From an uncultured Lachnospiraceae bacterium (GTDB lineage Bacteria > Bacillota > Clostridia > Lachnospirales > Lachnospiraceae): DNA of 12,417 nucleotides. The position numbers were made by a program, and so were the translations under genes. This document shows positions 7,139 through 12,417 of the stretch, piece after piece. Where the stretch lies: the NCBI GenBank assembly GCA_946537585.1, contig CAMNFX010000020.1:1-12417 (forward strand), given 5' to 3'. Every line of letters starts with the position of its first letter. The first letter of the stretch is position 1. The notes under the pieces are model-generated. The model was not told where the DNA came from, did no database searches, and worked only from the letters and a program-made list of their open reading frames with translations.

Positions 7139-7150
7139 GGTACTCTGCAG

Positions 7151-7894
7151 TTATGATTCGGCAACGTCTGACAGCGGATCATTCATGGCGGAATCAAGCC
7201 TGGTCAGGACGCCGTCTTCAAAAAAACTGTAGTAAATACCGTCTCCGATGATCAGTGAATCGATCAGGGGGATATTCATGAGCTGCCCGCCCTGCAGCAG
7301 GCTGGAGGTCATCAGAATATCCTCGCGGCTCGGCTCCGGCTGTCCGCTCGGATGGTTGTGGATCAGCACAAAGGAAGCGGCTCCGTGGCGCAGCGCGCAT
7401 GAAAAGATCTCTCTGGGAGACACCGCGGAAAGATTTACGGTGCCCCGGCTGATCAGGGCGCTCCGGATCATTCTGCCCCGGGAATCCGCCAGCATCAGGT
7501 GCACCTCTTCTTCCGTGCAGTGGCGCAGATGCTCCATGTAATAGTCGGCAATACTGGCGGGAGAACTTAAGTCCAGACGGGACTCTGCCCTCTTTCTGGA
7601 GATCCGTTTCGCAAGCTCTGCTACGCACAACAACTGGAGAGCCTTGACTCTCCCGACACCCTTGATGGCCTTGTAGTCTTCCGGACCGCAGTGCATGAGG
7701 TTCAGAAGCCCGCAGCCGATGCCGTCGGAAAAAAGGATCTCCTCTGCCAGACTCACAGCGCTCTTTTCGCGGGATCCCGTCTTCAGTATCACTGCAAGCA
7801 GCTCGGGATCCGTCAGCGTTTCCACGCCGTATTTTTCACACTTTTCATAGGGACGAAGGTCCGCCGGCAGGTCAGCAATCAGTTTGTTATTCAA
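7151..7894 (-). CDS. radC: RadC family JAMM/MPN+ protein
   Basis: RadC-family proteins combine helix-hairpin-helix DNA-binding motifs with a JAMM metalloprotease-like domain. Their cellular role is unsettled, and the original DNA-repair assignment in E. coli was not upheld. I place the start at TTG 7894, not the ATG at 7972. The TTG has AAAGGAA 5 nt upstream, the family-conserved NKLIADLPADLRPYEK begins there, and the extra 26 residues would overlap a likely promoter. That gives 247 aa, close to the family norm of 220-230. Numbered from this start, the HhH segment IKGVGRVKALQLL is near 77-89, SPREIF near 159-164, and the metal motif HNHPSGQPEPSREDI places His179, His181 and Asp192 as ligands. 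It stops 49 nt before mreC. The radC-mre linkage is common in Firmicutes. Confidence 0.95.
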   Translation of the reverse strand: MNNKLIADLPADLRPYEKCEKYGVETLTDPELLAVILKTGSREKSAVSLAEEILFSDGIGCGLLNLMHCGPEDYKAIKGVGRVKALQLLCVAELAKRISRKRAESRLDLSSPASIADYYMEHLRHCTEEEVHLMLADSRGRMIRSALISRGTVNLSAVSPREIFSCALRHGAASFVLIHNHPSGQPEPSREDILMTSSLLQGGQLMNIPLIDSLIIGDGIYYSFFEDGVLTRLDSAMNDPLSDVAES

Positions 7895-7931
7895 TCTGTT
7901 CCTTTCTGCCGGACAGAACAAACACGGGTGT

Positions 7932-7960
7932 ATTCTACCATAATTCAAAACATGTGGGAA
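7932..7960 (-). promoter_or_regulatory. Putative sigma-A promoter for radC and the elongation cluster
   Basis: On the minus strand a TTCCCA -35 (7955-7960, 4 of 6 consensus bases) is separated by 17 nt from a TAGAAT -10 (7932-7937, 5 of 6). A TG one base upstream of the -10 makes it an extended -10. An AT-rich stretch lies just upstream at about 7971-7990. Transcription would start near 7925, leaving a leader of about 30 nt that contains the AAAGGAA ribosome binding site of radC. Its position inside the region that a longer radC reading frame would cover argues for the shorter TTG start. Confidence 0.55.
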
Positions 7961-8021
7961 CTCATCCCGCATATTTTAATGGAAATTTAAGGAAGGGACA
8001 CTTGTGTTAAGAAAACTGACA

Positions 8022-8143
8022 CGGACGAAATCCCCTTCTGCGGACGTCGACGGCCCGCAGCGCAGATTTTTGCCTCTTTGGATTCAGGCAATGATAAGCA
8101 AAAATCAAGCGGGAGGGGAACCGCAGAAGGGGATTTGTGTCCG
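8022..8143 (-). ncRNA. Candidate structured RNA or palindromic repeat, element B
   Basis: A long near-palindrome fills most of the gap between the PLP-enzyme gene and radC, beginning 3 nt after the stop codon. The outer stem is 16 perfect base pairs (8028-8043 with 8121-8136, AAATCCCCTTCTGCGG and its complement), extended by CGGAC/GTCCG (8022-8026 with 8139-8143) across a small bulge. Next comes an invariant CCCGC/GCGGG helix (8054-8058 with 8109-8113), then GATTTTTGC/GCAAAAATC (8065-8073 with 8098-8106). In the apical part, TTGCCT and AGGCAA can form a competing hairpin that shares bases with the inner stem. The same architecture and conserved loop blocks occur in element A. I infer an RNA on the minus strand because both copies have the same orientation relative to transcription. 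It has no adjacent U-tract and is not a canonical terminator. A DNA-level repeat is the alternative. Confidence 0.6.
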
Positions 8144-8146
8144 GAG

Positions 8147-9433
8147 TTATGCAAGGTCGTCTAAAAACCCGTCCTCGAGAAGCTGCTCGGCACTCATACA
8201 CACGCCGAGCTTGGAATGCTGGTAGGTCAGGCCTCCCTGGAAAAATACGGTATAGGGATCCCGCAGCGGTCCGTCAGCGCTCAGCTCGATCGAGGATCCT
8301 GATATAAAGCTGCCGTTTGCCATGATGATATCGCTGTCATAGCCGGGCATCGGACTCGGTTCCGGCGCTACGAAGGCATCTACGGCAGCAGCCCGCTGCA
8401 CACCGCGGCAGAAGGAAACGACCTTTTCGGGAGAACCGAGCGTAACCGCCTCAATAATGTCATAACGCGGGTCCGCAGCCTTCGGAGCAGTACGAAAGCC
8501 CAGCTTTTCATATACGGCAGCCGCCAGGATCGCGCCCTTTACGGCGCCCGCGGTCACGGTCGGAGAAAGGAAGATCCCCTGGTATAAAAGCCGGTTGTTC
8601 CCAAGGGAAGGACCGAGCTCCTTTTCAAGGCCGGGACCGGTCAGCCTTGCGGCAGCATTGCCCACGCATTCCTCCGTGCCCGCGATATAGCCGCCGACGG
8701 GCGCGATGCCGCCGCCCGGATTCTTGATCAGGGACCCGACGATCATATCTGCACCGGCCTCGGAGGGCTCTGTGATCTCCGTAAACTCTCCGTAGCAGTT
8801 GTCGACCATGATGATGACATCCTTTTTGATGCTCCGGATATAGCGGATCAGCTCTCCGATCTCTTCCACCGAGAAGGTCCTGCGGTCTGCGTAGCCGCGG
8901 CTTCGCTGTATTTCGACGAGGCGGGTCTTTTCACTGATGGCTTTTCGGATGCCTTCAAGATCGAAGCTTCCGTCTTGAAGAAGATCCACATAGCGGAAGC
9001 CCACGCCGTAATCCCTTAAGGACCCTCTCGCGCCGCTTAAACCCAGTACGGTCTGCAGGGTATCATAGGGCATGCCGACCGGCGAAAGGATCTCGTCTCC
9101 GGGACGTGTGTTTCCGAACAGCGCCACGCTTAATGCGTGTGTGCCGCAGACGATCTGGCTGCGCACGAGCGCATCCTCGGTATGAAAGATATCGGCATAG
9201 ACTCTTTCGAGCTTGTCCCTGCCGAGATCATCGTAACCGTAACCGGTCGTTTCCAGCATGCAGGCACCGGAGATGCCGTTTTCCTGCATGGCCCGGATGA
9301 CCTTCAGCTGGTTGTATTCCGCGATCCTGTCGATCTCAAGGAACCGCTCCCTGAGGCCTTCCTCCGCTTCATCTGCAAGAGCGGCGATCCTGTCATCCAC
9401 CCCAAAGAGTCTGTATATGTTTTCTGATTTCAT
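8147..9433 (-). CDS. PLP-dependent methionine gamma-lyase family protein (YnbB/'aluminium resistance' family)
   Basis: This 428-aa protein belongs to the PLP-dependent Cys/Met-metabolism fold, in the subfamily annotated as methionine gamma-lyase or aluminium resistance protein (Pfam Met_gamma_lyase; B. subtilis YnbB). Visible signatures are GTHA at 97-100 for the PLP phosphate region, DNCYGEF at 211-217 with Asp211 placed to hold the pyridine nitrogen, and SLIKNPGGG with Lys237 as the probable Schiff-base lysine. The C-terminal part FFQGGLTYQHSKLG is also typical. A C-S lyase reaction on a sulfur amino acid is the family inference; the true substrate is not established by sequence. The ATG has a strong AAGGAG about 10 nt upstream. 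The gene starts inside the end of miaA (41-nt overlap), which implies co-transcription with mutL-miaA. The stop is followed almost at once by structured element B. Confidence 0.92.
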   Translation of the reverse strand: MKSENIYRLFGVDDRIAALADEAEEGLRERFLEIDRIAEYNQLKVIRAMQENGISGACMLETTGYGYDDLGRDKLERVYADIFHTEDALVRSQIVCGTHALSVALFGNTRPGDEILSPVGMPYDTLQTVLGLSGARGSLRDYGVGFRYVDLLQDGSFDLEGIRKAISEKTRLVEIQRSRGYADRRTFSVEEIGELIRYIRSIKKDVIIMVDNCYGEFTEITEPSEAGADMIVGSLIKNPGGGIAPVGGYIAGTEECVGNAAARLTGPGLEKELGPSLGNNRLLYQGIFLSPTVTAGAVKGAILAAAVYEKLGFRTAPKAADPRYDIIEAVTLGSPEKVVSFCRGVQRAAAVDAFVAPEPSPMPGYDSDIIMANGSFISGSSIELSADGPLRDPYTVFFQGGLTYQHSKLGVCMSAEQLLEDGFLDDLA

Positions 9434-10424
9434 TCAAAGGGTCTCCTTCATCAATATTGATCCATATTACCCCGCGTTCCCTTTTGAACCAGGTCAGCTG
9501 CCGCTTGGCAAAACGCCTTGTGTTCCGTTTGATCAGGCGGACTGCTTCGGAAAGGGGGATCTCTCCCTTAAGCCAGGAGAACATCTCCTTATATCCGATG
9601 CCCTGGGCAGCTGTGTATGTTTTTCCCGGACGGGACGGATCATCCCCGTTTTCGGGAAAGAATAACGGAAAAAGCTTTTTTGTCTCTTCTTCAAGACCTT
9701 CGGAAAGCATCCGGTCCACGCGGGCATCGATCTTCTGATAGAGCCGCTCCCGGTCGCCGCAGAGTACAAAGAAAAGGTAGTCATAGGGTGAATGCTCCTG
9801 CCCGTTCAGCCTTTTTTCGGATTCTTCAAGGTTATGCTCCGAGATCTTCTTTCCGTGAAGATGAATGAACTCCAGCGCACGGATCACACGCTTCAGATTA
9901 TTCGGACCGATCGCCTCTGCAGCCTCCGGATCTGCTTCCTCCAAGCTGGAAAAGAGCTTCCTGCGTCCGAGATCATCCCGCGCGGTATCCTCGAGCTGCT
10001 TTCTGTACAGAAGGCTTTCTTCGTCTTCCGGCTCATCGCTGAAATCGATCCCGTAAAGCAGGGCCTGGATATAAAAGCCGGTGCCGCCGCAGACGATCGG
10101 AATATGCCCGCGGGCAGTGATTTCGGATGCCGCTTCCGAGGCCATCTTCTGAAATACGGCTGCGCTGTAGTCAGCGGTCGGTTCAAGCACATCAATGAGA
10201 TGGTGCGGGACGCCCTGCATTTCTTCCTGCGTGATCTTTGCGGAGCCGATATCAAGTCCCTTATAGACCTGCATGCTGTCTGCCGAGATGATCTCTCCCC
10301 CGATCTCCCCTGCAAGGCGCACGGAAAGACCGCTCTTTCCGGTCGCGGTCGGGCCGGCGATCACGATCAGGCGGGGACGTTTGTCTTTCTGATAATAATG
10401 TGAGCGTGTTTCGTGATTTTCCAT
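9393..10424 (-). CDS. miaA: tRNA dimethylallyltransferase MiaA
   Basis: MiaA transfers a dimethylallyl group from DMAPP to N6 of A37 in tRNAs that read UNN codons. The protein is 343 aa, slightly longer than the usual 300-320. It carries the P-loop GPTATGKS at residues 24-31, the substrate-binding DSMQVY at 49-54 (Asp49 is the expected general base), GGTGFYIQALL near 117-127, the RVIRALE segment, and a C-terminal QGIGYKEM plus the basic block RRFAKRQLTWFKRE. The N-terminal extension of about 18 polar residues ahead of the P-loop strand contains no other Met. The ATG has only a weak GAG upstream, so translation may be coupled to mutL, which stops 16 nt before. Its 3' end overlaps the next gene by 41 nt. 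Placement after mutL is the standard mutS-mutL-miaA order. Confidence 0.97.
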   Translation of the reverse strand: MENHETRSHYYQKDKRPRLIVIAGPTATGKSGLSVRLAGEIGGEIISADSMQVYKGLDIGSAKITQEEMQGVPHHLIDVLEPTADYSAAVFQKMASEAASEITARGHIPIVCGGTGFYIQALLYGIDFSDEPEDEESLLYRKQLEDTARDDLGRRKLFSSLEEADPEAAEAIGPNNLKRVIRALEFIHLHGKKISEHNLEESEKRLNGQEHSPYDYLFFVLCGDRERLYQKIDARVDRMLSEGLEEETKKLFPLFFPENGDDPSRPGKTYTAAQGIGYKEMFSWLKGEIPLSEAVRLIKRNTRRFAKRQLTWFKRERGVIWINIDEGDPLNEIRKHIQTLWGG

Positions 10425-10440
10425 AGTTGCTCAGTATTCT

Positions 10441-12417
10441 TTATACGATACGCTTGAACAGCCGGTCGAGGTCCGCCTTGCTCCACCGGACGATCGTAGG
10501 CCTTCCGTGCGGGCAGGCGTAGGGGTTTTCACACTGAAGAAGCTCTGCGATCAGTGCCTTCATCTCCTGCTCTGAAAGAGGGCGGTTTCCCTTGACGGCA
10601 GCCTTGCAGGACATGGAAGCGATCCTGTCCTTCAGAAGGCCGGAGCTGATGCCCCTGGTCTCCTCGCTCATGCTCTGGATCATGTCCTTCAGTATGGCTT
10701 CCTCTCCGATATTCGGAAGATTGGAAGGCACCGCACGGACGATGTAGTCCCGGTCCCCGGCTTCCTCGATCTCATATCCGAGCTCCGAAAACGCCTCCAG
10801 GTTCTTTTCAAGCAGCACAGCCTCCTTCGGGGAAAGCGTCAGCACGACCGGAGGAAACAGCATCTGGCTCGTTACCGCATGAGATGCGATCAGCCTTGTG
10901 AAGCGTTCGTAATTGACCTTCTCATGCGCGGCATGCTGATCGATCAGATACATCTCGTTATTGTACTCAATGATCCAGTAGGTTTCAAAGACCTGACCGA
11001 TCATTTTAAAATACGGCGCGGCCTTGATATCCATGAAACGTCCCGAAGGGCTTTGAACCTCCGGCTTTTCATCCGGCACAGCGCTTTCCAGAGGAACACT
11101 CCGGGGCGCCGGGCTCTCCGCAGGGACTGCAGCGGTCTCCTGTTCTTTCAGAGAAGCAGCGGAAGGAAGCGGTGCCGCTGCCGTCTCCGGCTCATTATGT
11201 AAAGCCCTGTTCCAGACGGCGGCAGGACTTTCTACTGCTGCATCCCGGAGCAGCTCTGCTGTTTTGACGCCGTCCTTTTTTAATTCACTGACAATGTCGC
11301 TGACATAGTCGAAGCTGCGGTTCTTTTCAAAAGGAAGCGGATCCTTTCCCGGGAGCCGGTCGGCTGAAACGACGTTTCCGGCGTAGGCGTGCCCTGTCGG
11401 GGGCTGCCATTTTCTGGTCCCGGCAGCGCCGTCAACCACATGCTCGCGTTCCGTAAGCGCTTTTGCGACGGCGGCCTTTACCGCATTATAGACCTGTTCT
11501 CCGTCGGAGAAACGGACTTCGGTTTTGCGGGGGTGAACATTGACATCGACTTTTTCCGGAGGAAGTATGACATGAAGGACCGTCATCGGAAAACGGTGCT
11601 GCATCATATAAGGGGAGAATGCGTCCTCCGCTGCCTTCATCAGAATATCGGAGTGAATATGACGCCCGTTGACGAAGAAGATCTCCTGATCCCTTCTGCT
11701 GCGTGAAATGACGGGCTTTCCCGCATATCCCTCGACCCTGATGCCGTCCGTTTCTTCGGAGACCTCCATCAGGTTGGCGGTGACCTCCTGACCGAAGAGG
11801 ATGTAGATCACATCCTTCAGCCTTCCGTTTCCGGAGGTGTGAAGCACACTCCGGCCGTCGACGGTGAGGGAAAAGCTGATCCCGGTATGGGACAGCGCGG
11901 CCTTTTCCACCGTGTCAACCATATAGGAATTTTCCACCGCGGTCGATTTCAAAAACTGCCTCCGGACGGGGACATTCAGAAGGAAATCCCTGACGACCAC
12001 GGTCGTTCCGACAGGGGCTCCGATCTCTCGCTTTGTCCTCTCCATGCCCTCATGGATATTGTAGAGGATCCCGGTCAGGTCATTTTCCGTGCGTGTGATC
12101 AGTTCCACGTCAGAGACTGCGGCGATCGATGCCAGCGCCTCGCCGCGGAAGCCCATGGTGCGGATATGTTCAATGTCCTCTGCGGTCATCAGCTTGGAAG
12201 TGGCATGACGGATGAAGGCAGCGGGCACATCCTCCTTCGGAATGCCGCAGCCATTGTCAGTCACACGGATCAGCTCCAGTCCGCCGCCCTTGAGCTCTAC
12301 GCTGATCGCGTCCGCTCCGGCGTCGATGGCATTGTCGAGAAGCTCCTTCACGACGCTCTGCGGGCGCTCGGCAACCTCACCGGCGGCGATCTTATCAATT
12401 GTTTCTTTGCTCAGTAT
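10441..12417 (-). CDS. mutL: DNA mismatch repair protein MutL (5' end outside window)
   Basis: MutL is the ATPase and nicking endonuclease that couples mismatch recognition by MutS to strand removal. The frame stays open to the window edge and reads back through IAAGEVAERP, which is the usual start of MutL, so only about 5-8 residues are missing. About 658 codons are present. Counting from the first in-window codon, the GHKL ATPase motifs are DNAIDAGA near 28, DNGCGI near 54 and the TMGFRGEA lid motif near 87. A low-complexity Ala/Pro/Glu linker runs from about 340 to 460. The C-terminal domain has DQHAAHEKVNYE at about 493-504, which matches the DQHA(x)2E(x)4E endonuclease motif, plus SCKAAVKG and CPHGRP for the regulatory zinc. 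This is therefore the nuclease-active type found outside the E. coli group. It ends 16 nt before miaA. mutS is probably upstream, as in most Firmicutes, but cannot be seen here. Confidence 0.97.
   Translation of the reverse strand: MLSKETIDKIAAGEVAERPQSVVKELLDNAIDAGADAISVELKGGGLELIRVTDNGCGIPKEDVPAAFIRHATSKLMTAEDIEHIRTMGFRGEALASIAAVSDVELITRTENDLTGILYNIHEGMERTKREIGAPVGTTVVVRDFLLNVPVRRQFLKSTAVENSYMVDTVEKAALSHTGISFSLTVDGRSVLHTSGNGRLKDVIYILFGQEVTANLMEVSEETDGIRVEGYAGKPVISRSRRDQEIFFVNGRHIHSDILMKAAEDAFSPYMMQHRFPMTVLHVILPPEKVDVNVHPRKTEVRFSDGEQVYNAVKAAVAKALTEREHVVDGAAGTRKWQPPTGHAYAGNVVSADRLPGKDPLPFEKNRSFDYVSDIVSELKKDGVKTAELLRDAAVESPAAVWNRALHNEPETAAAPLPSAASLKEQETAAVPAESPAPRSVPLESAVPDEKPEVQSPSGRFMDIKAAPYFKMIGQVFETYWIIEYNNEMYLIDQHAAHEKVNYERFTRLIASHAVTSQMLFPPVVLTLSPKEAVLLEKNLEAFSELGYEIEEAGDRDYIVRAVPSNLPNIGEEAILKDMIQSMSEETRGISSGLLKDRIASMSCKAAVKGNRPLSEQEMKALIAELLQCENPYACPHGRPTIVRWSKADLDRLFKRIV

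Noticed and set aside
7102..7182. Longer mreC starting at ATG 7182, overlapping radC
   Set aside because: The added residues are not MreC-like and the AGGGAG site fits TTG 7101.
7895..7972. Longer radC starting at ATG 7972
   Set aside because: It has no ribosome binding site, the extra 26 residues are not RadC-like, and a probable promoter lies inside that stretch. TTG 7894 has a good site.
8022..8143. Element B as an ordinary rho-independent terminator of mutL-miaA-PLP enzyme
   Set aside because: No U-tract directly follows the 3' arm; the nearest T-rich run is more than 10 nt away, and the stem is interrupted by large conserved internal loops. Some termination cannot be excluded.
10425..10440. 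Promoter or structure between mutL and miaA
   Set aside because: Only 16 nt with no recognisable signal.

Overview
The window fits a Firmicute of the class Clostridia, most likely family Lachnospiraceae. I infer this from the gene order (mutL-miaA-PLP enzyme, then radC-mreC-mreD-PBP2-rodA-mgsA-DD-carboxypeptidase), from the very long PBP2, and from the use of TTG and GTG starts behind AGGAGG-like ribosome binding sites. All ten genes lie on the minus strand, so transcription runs from high to low coordinates. I see no mobile-element genes, tRNA, rRNA or CRISPR.

Reading in the direction of transcription, the first group is mutL (its first few codons are outside the window), miaA and a PLP-dependent enzyme of the methionine gamma-lyase/'aluminium resistance' family. 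These are packed with a 16-nt gap and a 41-nt overlap and look like one transcription unit for mismatch repair, tRNA modification and sulfur amino-acid metabolism. A strong palindromic structure (element B, 8022-8143) starts 3 nt past the last stop codon. A likely promoter at 7932-7960 then opens the second group.

The second group is the cell-elongation cluster: radC, mreC, mreD, PBP2, rodA, mgsA-like and a lipoprotein DD-carboxypeptidase. MreC, MreD, PBP2 (transpeptidase) and RodA (glycosyltransferase) belong to the elongasome, and the carboxypeptidase trims stem peptides. A 210-nt gap between mreD and PBP2 holds a second palindromic structure (element A, 5502-5640), which ends about 4 nt upstream of the PBP2 ribosome binding site. 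A second likely promoter (2527-2555) serves rodA-mgsA-carboxypeptidase. mreB is not beside mreC, and minCDE is not present, although these genes often sit in this cluster in relatives.

The most interesting observation is that elements A and B are two copies of one architecture. They share short conserved blocks on the transcribed strand (CCCTCCCGCT on the 5' side, CTGCGGGCCGNCGAC on the 3' side) and an invariant CCCGC/GCGGG helix. Their outer stems are unrelated in sequence yet fully complementary within each copy, and the inner stem shows a compensatory G-C to A-T change. This is the pattern expected of a structured RNA family or a structure-selected repeat, and I do not recognise it as a known family. 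Other notable points are an mgsA product that lacks two of the four conserved aspartates, including the catalytic one; a roughly 250-residue insertion in PBP2; and a 10-bp direct repeat flanking element A that duplicates the PBP2 ribosome binding site.
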